Notes: generated from the sequence alone by a model not told the origin. Positions 1 to 11,985 are shown, numbered from the stretch's first letter. The stretch: 64,000 bases of DNA from Cordilura impudica (GCA_963682025.1 OY821518.1:11374600-11438599); one strand, 5' to 3'. Numbers and translations are program-made.

Positions 1-290
1 GCCATAGATTATATATACCAACAATACCACAACAACAATCATTTGATTGTGCATTCGATAAGCAAATTACTTACTGCAGTATGTGCTGCACATTATGGTC
101 GAAAAGTATTAAAAATATGTTTGCTTTAATTTGTTTTTCATTAAATATCACATAAATTGAAATTATTCTTGATTTTATTTTCCTAAGCAGTTCTTTTTAT
201 AACGGTCACTGATCTCCTATCCAGCTTTAGCTTTGCTTTGAGTACTCATAAATGTTTATCGAAAAATCTACATATTTCGTTAGCATCATG

Positions 291-298
291 TATAAATA
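291..298 (+). promoter_or_regulatory. TATA-box candidate
   Basis: TATAAATA is a good insect TATA box. A short ORF of 24 codons starts 149 bp downstream at 440 (MTAAVSRTLVAST...), and GTAAGC just after its fourth codon could be a splice donor. No downstream exon was recognised, so a gene here is speculative. The rest of 1-610 shows nothing else. Confidence 0.2.
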
Positions 299-610
299 GA
301 GCTGTGTGCTGTGAAATATTAAACGAAACCTTTCAACCAACGAGGACGCCCACAAAAATATTTAATTATAAACAGTAATTTGTTTTAATTTTCACAACCA
401 TCGCCAATATATTGATAAATTTTATTTAATAATCACATAATGACTGCTGCTGTAAGCCGAACTCTGGTAGCGAGTACAGTTTTTCAAGTTTAAAATATTT
501 AAATAATAATTGAAAACAAGCACAGAGCTCAGGATAAATGTAAGAAAAATTATTCAAAGATATAATAAATACAAATAGTAATTAATGGCTGAGAAGTTTG
601 CTTATTTTCA

Positions 611-2400
611 TTCAAATCTATAATTGACTATTGAACGCAATCATATTTAAGTTTTTTCCACATTTCATCCCATCCAATACAAAAATCTTTTTTAGGAAAT
701 TGACTAAACGCTAAAAACGGCTGCATTTATCTCTGCAGAATTTTAGTCCATACAGAAAAATTTTTTTCACACAAAAAAATTTTTCATATTAAAAAAATTT
801 TTTTCATATAAAAAATATTTTTTGTAGATAAAAATTTTTCAAACAAAAAAAAATTTTTTTCATATGAAAAACATTTTCATACAAAAAATTTTTTTTCCAT
901 ATTAATTTTCATATTAAATTTTTTTTCACAAAATCCTTTTTTAAAAATTTACTAATGCTAAAGACCGCCGTATTTATCTCTGCAGAATTTTAGTCCACAC
1001 TAAAAATTTTTCTCATACAGAAAAAAATTTTGCATAAAATTTTTTTTTTTCATATAAAAAAAAAACATTTTTCATATAAAAAAAATTTTTCTTAGATAAA
1101 ATTTTTTTAAATAAACTTTTTTCATATGAAAAAAATTTTCACAGAAAAAAATTTTTTTTTTCATATAAATTTTTCATATTTGAATTTTTTCACAAAAAAA
1201 ATTTTCTAAAAACTGACTACTGATTAAGACCACCGTATTTATCACTTTAGAATTTTAGTCCATACTAAAAATTTTTCTTTCAAATCTCTAATTGGCTATT
1301 GAAGGCAAACATTTTTAAGTTTTTTCCAAATTTCATCCAATCCAATAAAAAAATCTTTTTTAGGAAATTTGCTAATCGCTAAAGACCGCCGTATTTATCT
1401 CAGCAGAATTTTAGTCCATACAAAAAAAATTTTTTCACACAAAAATATTTTTCACACAAAGAAATTTTTTCATATAAAAAAAAAACATTTTTCATATAAA
1501 AAATATTTTTTGTTGATAAAAATTTTTCAAACAAAAAAAATTTTTTCATATGAAAAAAAATTTCGTACAAAAAAATTTTTTTTTCATATGAAAAAAATTT
1601 TCATACAAAAAAATTTTTTTTCATATTAATTTTCATATTAAAATTTTTTTCACAAAAGCCTTTTTTAAAAATTTACTAATGCTAAAGACCGCCGTATTTA
1701 TCTCTAGAATTTTAGTCCTCACTAAAAATTTTTCTCACACAGAAAAAAATTTTGCATAAAAAACTTTTTTTCATATAAAAAAAAAAACATTTTTCATATA
1801 AAAAATTTTTTTTCACAAAAAAAATTTTTTCACAGAAAAAAAATTTTTTTTATATAAATTTTCATATTTGAATTTTTTTCACAAAAAAAATTTTCTAAAA
1901 ACTGACTACTGATTAAGACCGCCGTATTTATCACTGCAGAATTTTAGTCCATTCTAAAAATTTTTCTCACACAAAAAAATTTAACATATAAAAAATTTTT
2001 TTATATGAAAAAAAAATTTTTCATATAAAAAAATTTTCATATAAAAAAATTTTCATATAAAAAAATTTTTTTTAGAAAAATAATATATCACATTAAAAAA
2101 CTTTTCATATGAAAAAAGAAATTTTTTATAAAAATTTTTTTTTCACATTAATTTGCATATAAACATTTTTTTCACAAAAAAACTTTTAAAAAAAAAAAAA
2201 AATTTCAATTTTTCATGTAAAGAAATTTTTTCATATGAAAAAAAAATTTTTCTAAAAGATTTTTTTCTAAAAAATGCATTTTATAAAAAAATTTATAAAA
2301 AAATCTTTTTTTATAATTAATTTTAAAAAAAATACTTTTGCAATAAAATGAAATGGACATCCCAACAAATTATTTATCTGCAGAATTTTAGTCCATACTA
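611..2400. repeat. Duplicated array of TTTTTTCATATAAAAAA-type minisatellite
   Basis: The basic unit is about 17-20 bp, an A-run, a T-run and CATAT (TTTTTTCATATAAAAAA), close to palindromic. Spacer segments with GACCGCCGTATTTATC and CTGCAGAATTTTAGTCC recur near 690-745, 957-995, 1222-1262, 1376-1420, 1681-1715, 1911-1950 and 2370-2395. The block starting TTCAAATCT at 611 recurs at 1279, so a unit of about 670-720 bp has been tandemly duplicated and has since drifted. Apparent ORFs here are low-complexity translations of the repeat. Confidence 0.85.
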
Positions 2401-2765
2401 AAAATTTTGCTCACACAAAAAAATTTTATTTGTTTATTTGTTTTAATGATTTCCTGCACAACAAGATTAAGTCTTATAATTACAGTACAGGAATTTAATA
2501 GTGTACAAACATGTTTTAGCCAAATTAAATTGAATAAAATTGTAACTAATATATAAAAGTTAATATGAGTAATATTATAACATAAGAATTTATAAAATTG
2601 TGACATTAATAAAATATAACATAGAATAGTAAAAAAAAAATTTTTAATTGAAAATAATTAAAAATTACAAAAAAAAAAGAAATATGTATATGTATGTAAA
2701 TGAAATTTTACCAGGAGTAGGAATAAATAATGATATAAAGAATTATATAAATTAAAGTTATTAAA
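2401..2765. other. AT-rich stretch between minisatellite blocks, nothing recognised
   Basis: The sequence is AT-rich without the CATAT periodicity. Short ORFs in it show no known motif. No function is assigned. Confidence 0.3.
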
Positions 2766-3180
2766 AATTAGGACATAAAAAAAAATTTTTTTTTCATATA
2801 AAAAAAATTTTTTTTCATATAAAAAAAAATTTTTCATATAAAAAAAAATTTTCTTAGAAAAATAATGTTTCTTATAAAAAAATTTTTTCATAAGAAAAAA
2901 AAATTTCATATAAAAAAAATTTTCTTTCATATAAATTTTCATATAAAAATTTTCCCACAGAAAACTTAGAAAAAAAGTCTTCAAATAAAAAAAATTTTTC
3001 ATATAAAAAAAAATTTTTTTCCATATAAAAAAAAAATTTTTTTCATATAAAAAATAAAATTCCATATAAAAAATAAAATTCCATATAAAAAAAAATTTTT
3101 TTTCATAAAATTTTCATATAAATATTTTTTTCACAAAAAACTTTTTCTAAAAAATTTTTTTCTAAAAAATTCATTTTATA
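2766..3180. repeat. Second block of CATAT/A-T-run minisatellite
   Basis: The unit is the same as at 611-2400, with repeats of TTTTTTCATATAAAAAAA and local perfect copies (for example two adjacent copies of AATTCCATATAAAAAATA near 3057-3090). The Phe/Lys/Tyr-rich minus-strand ORF here is a translation of the repeat, not a gene. Confidence 0.8.
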
Positions 3181-3312
3181 AAAATTTATAATTATTAATT
3201 AATATGTGTTCTAAATAATTAATATAATAATAATAATTAATTAATTTAATATATGTTCTTAATAATGACAATTGGTTAATGAAAATTTGAATCAATTATA
3301 ATTTTTATTCCC

Positions 3313-3500
3313 GTCACACCAGTGTGCATAGGGTATATAAACGTTGGTCGTTCTATTTGTACTAATAAGACTAACTCTGGACCCCATAAAATATACATGT
3401 GCTTGGTCTTTATAACAAATGGCGTTGGTAAAGCGATATCCGTCTGTCCGTCTATGGAACTCACGATCACGTCAGCAAAAGGTCAGCCGGGTTGCTCATT
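3313..3500 (-). repeat. Fragment of DINE-1-like family C (right end)
   Basis: Read on the minus strand, this matches the right end of the elements at 23757-27595 and 53998-58098: a degenerate GTCCGTCTG tract, a segment containing TTTTATGGGGTCC, and a terminal GGGTATATAA-type hairpin arm. Confidence 0.6.
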
Positions 3501-3607
3501 TTTAGAGAAAATTACTAACTGACATCCTGATCAAGCTGCTGATTAAAATCATCCAAATGGGTTTTACAGGTCCCGAGATTTCATTGAAAAAGTAAATAAA
3601 AACTCTT

Positions 3608-3835
3608 GAGAAAACAATTCTTCGAAAACAATTCTTCTAAAACAATTCTCCGAAAAACAATTCTTCGAATATCAGTTCTTCGAATAACAATTCTTCGAAA
3701 ACAATACCCCGCTATAGTTGAAAACCTGTATGGTTACTATTAGTCGAAGGACTGTTATTCGAAGAACTGCTATTCGAAGAATTGCTTCTTCGAAGAATTG
3801 TTTTCTAAAAATTGTTTTCGAAGAATTCTCGCAAA
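3608..3835. repeat. Inverted tandem repeat built on AACAATTCTTCGAA
   Basis: The left arm (about 3608-3706) has six to seven copies of a roughly 14-bp unit AACAATTCTTCGAA. The right arm (about 3742-3832) carries the reverse complement, TTCGAAGAATTGTT-type units. The loop is under 40 bp. The structure could fold into a long hairpin on either strand. It sits between fragments of DINE-1-like families C and B. Confidence 0.75.
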
Positions 3836-3837
3836 TT

Positions 3838-4105
3838 CATTTTCTGGGTCCTAGGTCTGAACGTACACCATATTTTACCAACTCCAATAGCATTAGTCCT
3901 GTGGTCAATCAGAGAATATATATCAAATTTCTTTGGAATATATTCACATTTACGAAATGTGGTTTGATTGCAAGGTTTACATGGACACAGAGATGGACAG
4001 ACAGACGAACGCATGGATTCAGAATGTAATAGGTCAAATATTTTTGGTAGTTTCAAACATCAGTACAAACTCATTACATCCTGACCACATTATAGTATAG
4101 AGTAC
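3838..4105 (+). repeat. Fragment of DINE-1-like family B (right half)
   Basis: This matches the right half of intact copies such as 12475-13275: CCTAGGTCTGAACGTACACC, then AAGGTTTACATGGACACAGA, the (GACA/GACG) tract, TATTTTTGGTAG and a degenerate terminal ACCACATTATAGTATAGAGTA hairpin. Heavily diverged. Confidence 0.6.
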
Positions 4106-4319
4106 AGGTTAGGTTAGATAAGGTTGAGAAGAGGAGCCATGTTACATAGCTCATATTAGCTTTACCCCGATTTACAGCTATGCCGGAAAGTCGGCTTGTT
4201 GCGCGCTATACGTTTCCACATTCATACGGTTTCCCCCCTATATTAAATTAGGAATTCGGTTTAAGACCCACATTCATCCGGTCCACGCCCTCCCATATTA
4301 GCTTACAAATTCAATTTCT

Positions 4320-5265
4320 GAGTGTCCTCCTCACTGGACACCAATTATCTTACTAAGCTCCCTTCTACTAAGACTCAGGATTTCCCTAGTTTTCGCATTG
4401 TTGGGTGTGCTCTATAATATTTTCGTGACTTCAGAAACGTTAGTGTCCTCCCAAATTGATACATCGGAATTGGTCGCCCAGTCTGCTAGTTTCAGTTTGA
4501 GGGACTTGAAAGGTTTTGGGTTTTCCAAGTTGACTCTATCCAGAGAAGAAACGTTCCTGGACAGTTCGTCAGCAATAACTTTTCCCCTTCTACCACTGTG
4601 TCCTGGGATTTAAATAATTTCAAGTCTGCTCCGTCTGGTGAGGATTGCAATCTCCTCATTACACTTAAAGATTGTCGTTTATCTAATTTTGTCCGACGAT
4701 ATCGCCCAGCTAACTGATAGACTGTCCGTAAATATTTTTACGTTTCCGGGATTGGGATTTTCTCCTAAATAGAAGGATTTAAGAAACTCCGTTATCGCAG
4801 CCAACTCAGCCTGAAAGACTGAGTTGTGGTAAGGTAGATGGAGGTATTTTCCAATAGAATGATCCTCGTCTTAGAAACCTATGTCAGATCCATCCGTATA
4901 GTAATGTTGCAGTGGAAGGTTTTGCAGAATGCTTCAGTTTATCCAGCTCTCTTTGCTTGGTATTCGTATACTGAACTGTGTGTTCGTCGACACTTCCGTG
5001 ATACTATCACAGCTAATATCCACTGTATAGAACCCCGGTATTTGGTCCAAAATTGTTTGGTGTCTGGTATCATGTGGTCGGTTATATATTTGCCAGAACT
5101 GTCCCATATTTAATTCTAATCTCGATTGGGTGTATAGATAGAATAGCGTCAAAAGCCTCATGGATCTAGTCCGTCTTGCAGCACTGATTACTTTGCAGCA
5201 GAGGATCAGTATCTTCTGGAGTGGTTTAATACGGCACTTCCTTCTCATTGATGTCCTTATGACTA
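4320..5265 (-). pseudogene. Non-LTR retrotransposon fragment with RNase H domain
   Basis: Minus-strand conceptual translation with frame changes gives, in order, a post-RT segment (RIKPLQKILILCCKVISAAR then LLTLFYLYTQSRLELNMGQF), an RNase H region (NSVFQAELAAITEFL, FTDSLSV, PGHSGRRGKVIADELSRN) and a C-terminal tail ending LSLSRRELSKIIGVQ. The RNase H domain points to an I/LOA/R1-like LINE clade; which one is not resolved. There are several stops and frameshifts, so it is dead. It is a separate element from the LINE at 5513-7767, which has its own 3' end. Confidence 0.7.
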
Positions 5266-5512
5266 CGGATGCTTAAGTTGGAATAGGTGTCTAACGATGC
5301 TTTTGTATAGCCAATGTGTCATCCTGGGTTCAATCCCCATAGGGCATTATAAATCAATTTTGCCGATGTAAGTTAATTGTTCCTATAAAAAAACATCATT
5401 GCTTTTATAGAAAAACAATAAATTGGAAATTATAATAAATACTTGTCAAAAAGAAAGTACAATTAACATTAAATTTGAAAGGTGTTAGAATTGAAATATT
5501 AAGACCCGACAA
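5266..5512. other. Spacer between two LINE fragments
   Basis: AT-rich. A tRNA B-box-like stretch (TGGGTTCAATCCCCA) lies near 5325-5340, without a full cloverleaf or clear A box. Nothing else recognised. Confidence 0.25.
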
Positions 5513-7767
5513 CTTTTTTTTCTGTATTAACCAAACTCAGGGGATGCCCATTACAAATGCAGTCCATTGTGTTGATTTCAGGAAAATAGGTTATGGGATG
5601 GTGGACAGAGGGAGCAGTGTTTGCGGATATTTGACTTAAATTTTATTACATTATAACTGTCAGGAAAGGCCTCTGCGTGGAGTTTATTCCACATACGGCT
5701 AGTTCGACTGATAAACGAATTCTATCTGTAATGCGTTATGCGGTCAACTGGACAATAGACTACAAACGGATGTGATATACTAGAGAAGCGGGCAGAGCAA
5801 ACCGAAAATCGGGCACTTGCAATAAGTTCGCTAATCTCAGAAGAACATTTCCCATGGTAGTATCTATAGAACAGTGATATACAACCCACATTCCGACGGT
5901 GTTCCAATGAATCAATTGAGTTGGATACCCTATGCCAATGCCCTCCTTTTTACACGGTCCAGTAGCTTTAAAACAGACGTTGAAGCTCCTGCCCATATAT
6001 GGGAGATGTATTCCATTTTCCGTCGGATGTAAGTGGTATAGATTTTTAGGAGATCAGAAGGTATGAAGTAATTTTTACACCGTTTTAGAAAACCAAGACA
6101 CTTGAATGCTTCTTTCGACACTTGGAAAACATGCTCGTTCCAACGAACATCACATTGAATTCTCATGCCTAGAACATCAAGAGTATCCGATTCCTCAATA
6201 CCTATACCACCCATATATACAGATGACATTGTTGATTCCATGGCCCTATAGGTCAACGTACAGCATTGAGTCTTCAGCTCATTAAAATCAACCCTATTCG
6301 CTTTACCCCACTCGGAGATTGTTAACAGGTCTTGATTGAGAGTGTCATTCATTGTCTGCCTTCTGGGCATGGCACCTTGAATGCTTTTCTGCATAAGAGG
6401 GGCCTGTCCGATACGCCGGACTGTAGGTGTGGGAAGGGCCGGAGGACGTCGTACATGTTTTGACCGGGTGTTCACTTTATAGTGATATTAGGAGTTGGGA
6501 TAGGATGGGGATTTTACGAACGGAGATAGGATGGGATTTTAGTAGGGCATTAGAGGACGAGCGGACTGTTAGAAATTTAGGTTTATAGGCAAGGGGCGTA
6601 TTCAATCGTAGGAGAACTGGACGTTTAGTATAGGTGACCTCTGATGCGGGCATCCGTGGTGGTGCTTAACTGCCAACGGGTGGTCGCTCCGGTAGTGCAC
6701 ATAGTCGTGCCTGGATTTCAGATATGAATATGACTGTTTCTGTCTCTCCACAACGGTGCGCCGTCTACAGCTCTCTCCCTGCTGTTTGCTGTTATTGCTG
6801 GTACGTGCTGTTCCTGCGCGTTTGTTCTGTTGTTTTATGTGTTGCTACGTTATTGTTGTCCTTTTGTGTGCTGCCACTGAGGGGGCACATGCTATATGTT
6901 TTATCGGCCAGGGCCACCAGTCCCGAACTGTTTGGAGTTCAACTGGTAGTAGCTTCGGCTGCGAAGCCTGACCGGAGGCTTTATTCTGGTACCACGGGTG
7001 TCAGGAGCCCCTGGAATTTTATTCCAGCCTGGCAGTGGTGCGGCCCCGTATGGGAGCATTGTGATGGCTGTGGTTTAGACCCAAATCGTGGGTAGATCGT
7101 AAGCTCGGTGTGGAGTTGCATTGCAACCGGGTGCCGTGACCCATAGATTGGTAGGAGTTTTAGATAGTACTCCGCTCCTCATCCAAGGGGGAGGTCATGC
7201 CTAAATGCATGCCTCAAATTGGTACTCGTACTGCGAGGGCGCCGGTGGACGCATAGTTTCCATCCGGTGTTAAGTGCACCGTGAGGTCAGGCCACCGTGG
7301 CAGGTACTCACGTGAATCTTGAACACATCTGCCCCCAACCTCCAAGAGGCTTGGCCTACAATTAAAGGAAAATGAATGACAAAGGCTGCTGTCATCTGCA
7401 AAAGAGTAAATACGATTAAAAGTTTGACTAAGAAGGTCGTTCAGAAAGATAAGGAAAAGAGAAGGAGAAAGAACGGAACCTTGGGGTACCTCTGAATTAA
7501 ATGAGACCCCATCAATAACAACACGTATTCGGTCGAAACTCGATGTTAATCGAGAGAAGTCATTACCGACCCCAAATGCAATAAGCTTTGATACCAACAC
7601 ACCGTGCCACATACGAGCGAATGCCTTGGAAATATTCAGAGCAACCACTTTACTTTCGCGAATGGATCGACTCCAGCGCTCAGAAAGTAGAGCTAACAGG
7701 TCTAGCGTGGAATAATTTCTGCGGAAGCCATACTGTCGATCATTAAGAAGTGAATTGGCCTCTAAGT
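5513..7767 (-). pseudogene. Broken non-LTR retrotransposon (RT domain plus C-terminal region)
   Basis: From 7767 down to 7328, the translation is an RT core: LLNDRQYGFRRNYSTLDLL, VVALNISKAFARMWHG, VPQGSVLSPSLFLIFLNDLL and YSFADDSSLCHSF with the catalytic ADD. From about 6364 to 5560 it continues with GKANRVDFNELKTQCCTLTY, DVLGMRIQCDVRWNEHVFQV, LLKIYTTYIRRKMEYISHIW and EHRRNVGCISLFYRYYHGKC, ending near FKSNIRKHCSLCPPS. A T-run at 5513-5522 fits a minus-strand poly(A) tail. The two halves belong to one ORF split by a 963-bp insertion. The 5' part, including the endonuclease, is missing, and the upstream edge is cut by a mariner insertion. Clade not assigned. Confidence 0.8.
6365..7327. other. 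963-bp GC-rich insertion inside the LINE
   Basis: This segment separates two parts of the RT ORF that should be continuous (EVGGR at 7330 and RQTMND at 6362) and is bounded by TCT on both sides. It is clearly richer in G and C than its surroundings, especially 6640-7210. It holds a plus-strand ORF at 6724-7095 with no recognised motif. It resembles the GC-rich 5' leader of an insect LINE in texture, but no family was identified and no terminal inverted repeat is evident. Confidence 0.5.
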
Positions 7768-8726
7768 AAAGGGTTTTTCAATAAGAGCGCTACAAAAGTT
7801 TTTTTAAATATAACAAAAACGGTTTTGGATATCAATAAAGTTCTTTATTCCTTTGAAAGTACGTTCGATGCCATTATGTATGGAAAGCGACCTCTTTTGC
7901 ATGCCCACCACGGTCACGCTTGCAGAATCCAGACGCTGAACCCAATTTTCGACGGTTTTCAAGCATAAATCGGCCGATACTGCTGCAATTTCACGTTCGA
8001 TATTCGTACGAAGTTCATCAGTCGTTGCTGGCTTGTTGGCATAGACCATAGACTTGACGTAGCCCCACAGGAAATAGTCCAACGTCGTCAAATCGCACGA
8101 CTGAGGCGGCCAATCGACTGGACCATTTCGTGAGATAACACGTTCTCCAAACTTGGTTTCCAATAAATTGATTGTGACATTCGCTGTGTGGCTTGTGGCG
8201 CCGTCCTGTTGGAACCACGTGTCCTCCAAGTCCATATCATCTAATTGGGGCCAAAAATATTCGGTTATCATTGAACGGTAGCGATTCCAATTCACAGTAA
8301 CGTGTCGGTCTTGATCATCACGGAAGAAGTACGGCCCAATGCCGCCGCCGGCCCATAAACCGCACCAAACCGAAATTTTTTCGGGATGCAATGATGACTC
8401 ATGGAGTACCTGTGGATTGCTGTCTGACCAATAACGTATATTTTGTTTATTGACGAAGCCATTCAGCCAGAAATGAGCCTCATCGCTGAAGATGATTTTT
8501 CGATGAAAATTCGAATTGCTCAGCCCAATTCACGAACATACGACGCTTCTGGTGATCAAGCGGCTTCAGTTCTTGCGTCAGTTTGATCGTGTAAGGATGT
8601 AGGCCAAGATCTTTTCGCAAAATTCGAAACAACGACGTCACAGAGATGCTCAACGCTTGAGAACGACGTGTGAGAGACACATTTGGGCTTTCTTCAACTG
8701 AAGCCTCAGCGGCAGCAATATTCATA
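7768..8726 (-). mobile_element. rosa-type (DD41D) mariner, decayed
   Basis: Minus-strand transposase: a helix-turn-helix remnant (SQALSISVTSLFRILRKDLG), IIFSDEAHFWLNGFVNKQN, HPEKISVWCGLWAGGGIGPY, WFQQDGATSHTA, SCDLTTLDYFLWGYVKS and VENWVQRLDSASV. There are 41 residues between the second and third catalytic aspartates (QQDG to TLDY), the signature of the DD41D rosa group of the Tc1/mariner superfamily. All three aspartates are visible, but the frame breaks near 8475 and the N-terminus is missing. The 3' inverted terminal repeat (AAGGGTTTTTCAATAAGAGC) begins right after a TA in the LINE RT ORF, the expected target. The other terminus was not found. Confidence 0.85.
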
Positions 8727-8891
8727 CTAAAGATAAAACAAAGGTAATGATAAAAACTGGTTCCTTTAATATTTTTATTTTGCGACCTAAGCCATTTGCA
8801 CGATCATGGTTAATACTAATACTAAGAAATGATTTTTTTACGACAGATTTTAATAGAGTCCTCTCTTAATTTTGAATTGCATGGTCTACTA

Positions 8892-11459
8892 CAGGGGTTC
8901 CCACTCTTTTAACAGTCGCGACGCACTATTAAAACTATATATTTTCCGCGACCCACCTGTAAAAAAACCGATGAAAGACATAAAAACTTTCATTTATACT
9001 AGCAGATTCCAGCCCTCGAAATTCGAGTGCAAATTCTAGGTTATTTTATTTTTTCATTAAATAAAGACCGTAAAGTTATGCCAATCAATTATAACCAAAT
9101 CAACACAAAAAAAACGAACTCATACTTATTACAAATACATTAACAAATTTAATAAACACACACATTGCATTGTATAATTTTATGTATTTGTTAGTAGTAA
9201 CTTTAAATGCAATTTACTCAAAATAAAGAAAAAATTTCAAAATCTGTAAATATGCAAAACGGCTACAAAGAAACACCTTTCAAATAATATACGTTCGGTC
9301 AAAATAGGAATAAAACGGTAGAATAAAACGTCGGTCACAAGAAATCGCCTAGCCTATTAATATAGATATTATTAAAAAAAATTAAAAACTTTAATTTATA
9401 TATCTGTGGTCACAAGCATTAACCGCCTAAGTCGAAAATCATGCTTTTGAGAAAAATAACTTTTTATATAAATGTAATGGGGCTTCATTACGACTTTGGT
9501 CAGAATGTTTTCATTAATAACTTTTTATTAAACAGTGTTACAGAAATGGGGATTTCACGTCAATATAAAGCGTTTTTAGTAGAATATGACAGCATACATA
9601 ACACAAATCGTTCTTAAGTCGACTGACAACCAAAAATGTAACAACCTTGTATGGTCAAAATTCAATTTTACAGCACTATCTTCATGCAACTCAATCAAAG
9701 CCTCGTCCGCTTTTGTCGATATACCGGTACCTGAATCACTTTGAAATAGATTTATAACCCAATGTATATTTCTCATAATTTTTCATTTCTTCATAGAAAT
9801 AAAAATCAAAATTTTCCGTAAGTCTGTCCAAATGTTCAATTATTAAAGAAATTAAATCATTATCTGGTATTACTTCATTTTTAATGATAAAAGTTTGGAA
9901 TGCACTCAAATTTATAATCTTGAACATTATTTTTCCACAACATAAGTTTTGTTTTGTAAAGGCTCTAATTTTACTATGTACCGAAAATAAATCAGTTCCA
10001 TTTGTTCCTTGTAATTGTAAATTTAATTCGTTCAATTTCGAAAATATATCTGCTAAGTCAGTAAGAGTACTATTATGTTTATATTCATTTAAATATATTG
10101 CCACTTCTTCCCGAAGTTCAACAAGTCTTGTCAGGACTTTACCTCTCAATAGCCAGCGGATTTCTATATGCAGAAGTAGAGATTTATGTAAACTTCCCAT
10201 TTCTTCGCAGAGTTTTTAAAATAAACGTGATTGTAATGGTTTGCTCTTGATAAAATTTACAATTTTTATTGCAGTCGTCAAAACAGAATTGAGACTTTTT
10301 GGTATATTTTTGGATACTAATGCTTCTCTATGAATAGTGCAGTGAGTCCATGTTCCATTTGGACATTTTTGAAGACAGCGTGCCATAGAACCATAGTTTT
10401 TACCACACATTGCTCGTGCACCGTCGCTACGTATTCCGCCGCAGTTTTTCCAATCAATTTTTTTAATGTTATATAATTGTCAAGCGTATCGAAAATTATT
10501 TCACCAGTTCCGCGAGTGATTTGGTTCACAAAATAATATGTCTTCAAAAATCTCTTTATTGGATATAAAACGAATGAAAACTATTAGCTGACCTGAATTC
10601 TATGGATAAGCTGATTTTGTACGCATTCGAACATTCATGAATTCTACGAGCAACTGTGTTATTCGAAAGTGGAATTGAATCAACTTCTTTCAAGCTTTTT
10701 TCTTCATACATAACTCCAACAAAATCTGGAAGTACTAATGACTCTCCAATGGTGTGTGGTTTACCAGATTGTGCAATTCGCAAACTAATGAGATATGAAC
10801 ATGGCCTTTTCGCTAATGCTGGTTAAGTGCGAAAGTACTATATTTGAATGATTTAACACATGTAATTTAGTTTTTAAATAATCCATTGTCTTATTTTTTA
10901 AATCTGGATGTTTCGTAATAATTTGAATGTCGTAATAATTTGTTAGGTCACATACATTCATTAGCAAGAATTCCTGGGCAAATAAATGGACGTAGATCAT
11001 CTTCTTCACTAGTCCATGTACATCCAATTTTTAGATATTCAGAATCATATTTTGAAGGATTCTCGCCAAATTTCCTCTTATCTGTTTTGGTTTCTACAGT
11101 GCTTTGTTTTTCTTTTTCCTTTTCTTTTTTATTTCAAATTGTTTTTTTTTTTTTTGTCCAGGAGTTCTTTTCAACATTTATCCATCGCGGATTTAAGACT
11201 TTTATTTATTACATGAAATATACTAATTACTATATTTACAAAATACCTACATTTGATTTTAGATTAAGTTTTTTATTAACGAAACACTATTATTAACAAG
11301 GCAACCATTATAAAAATGTAACATAATAAAGTGTAAAATTTTTTTTTTAGAAAAGAAAACACCATTAATATTAAAATAAATATTAAAATTTTTGGCGACC
11401 CACCTTAAGTCGGTTCTCGACCCACTAGTGTGTCGCGACCCACACTTTGGGAAACATTG
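8892..11459 (-). mobile_element. hAT transposon, ZBED5/SCAND3-like, decayed
   Basis: Terminal repeats start CAGGGGTTCCCACTCTTTT on the left and, as reverse complement, CAATGTTTCCCAAAGTGTGG on the right, both followed by a GTCGCGAC block. The flanking 8-bp target duplications are GTCTACTA (8884-8891) and GTCTAGTA (11460-11467), one mismatch. The transposase is on the minus strand in broken frames: [51 protein letters not shown], and a C-terminal HWVINLFQ...LIELHEDS...FWLSV block. These match the hAT lineage that also gave vertebrate ZBED5, SCAND3 and GTF2IRD2 domains. A Helitron is nested at 8999-9366. Confidence 0.88.
8999..9366 (-). mobile_element. Non-autonomous Helitron (nested in hAT)
   Basis: On the minus strand it runs from TCTATATTAATAGG (5' TC) to GGCTGGAATCTGCTAG (3' CTAG), with the CTCGAATTTCGAG hairpin just before the end. 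It lies between A and T, as expected for Helitrons. It is a close relative of the copies at 51152-51520 and 51889-52255. No coding capacity. Confidence 0.85.
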
Positions 11460-11985
11460 GTCTAGTAGCAAGTCTAGGGGGTAAGAAATATGAAATCAGC
11501 GTGAAAGTACTAGGCTAGTGTAGTAAAACCTCCAGGAGTTTGGCGTTCTCAGGCCAAAAAAAAATTTTTAAGACCATATATATTTATTTAGTTTATTAAT
11601 CAATATCCACTGAAGATTTTTTACTTCTTTTTTCATATAAGCAAATAAGTTATCTAATGAAATCTTCACAAATTGAATATATCACTCCCTTTTTTTTATA
11701 TCAATTTTCGGAGTCTACAACTCCAAATTTCTGGCCTTATACAACTGAAAACTAAAGCCAAAGACAATTGAAAATATTTTTGAGCACATCTATAATATTA
11801 ATAGGCTAGGCGATTTCTTGTTACCGATGTTTTGTTCTACCGTTTTATCCCGATTTTGACCACACGTATATCATTTGAAAGGTATTTCTTTTTAGCTCTT
11901 CACCAGATTTACAGATTTTTAATTTTTCTCCTTTATTTTGAGTAAATTGCATTTAAAGTTGCTACTAACACATACAAAAAGTTAT

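Noticed and set aside
2658..3065. 135-codon Phe/Lys/Tyr-rich minus-strand ORF
   Set aside because: Translation of the CATAT minisatellite.
6724..7095. 123-codon ORF with hydrophobic stretch in the GC-rich insertion
   Set aside because: No recognised domain and an overlapping ORF of similar quality in another frame; likely chance in GC-richer sequence.
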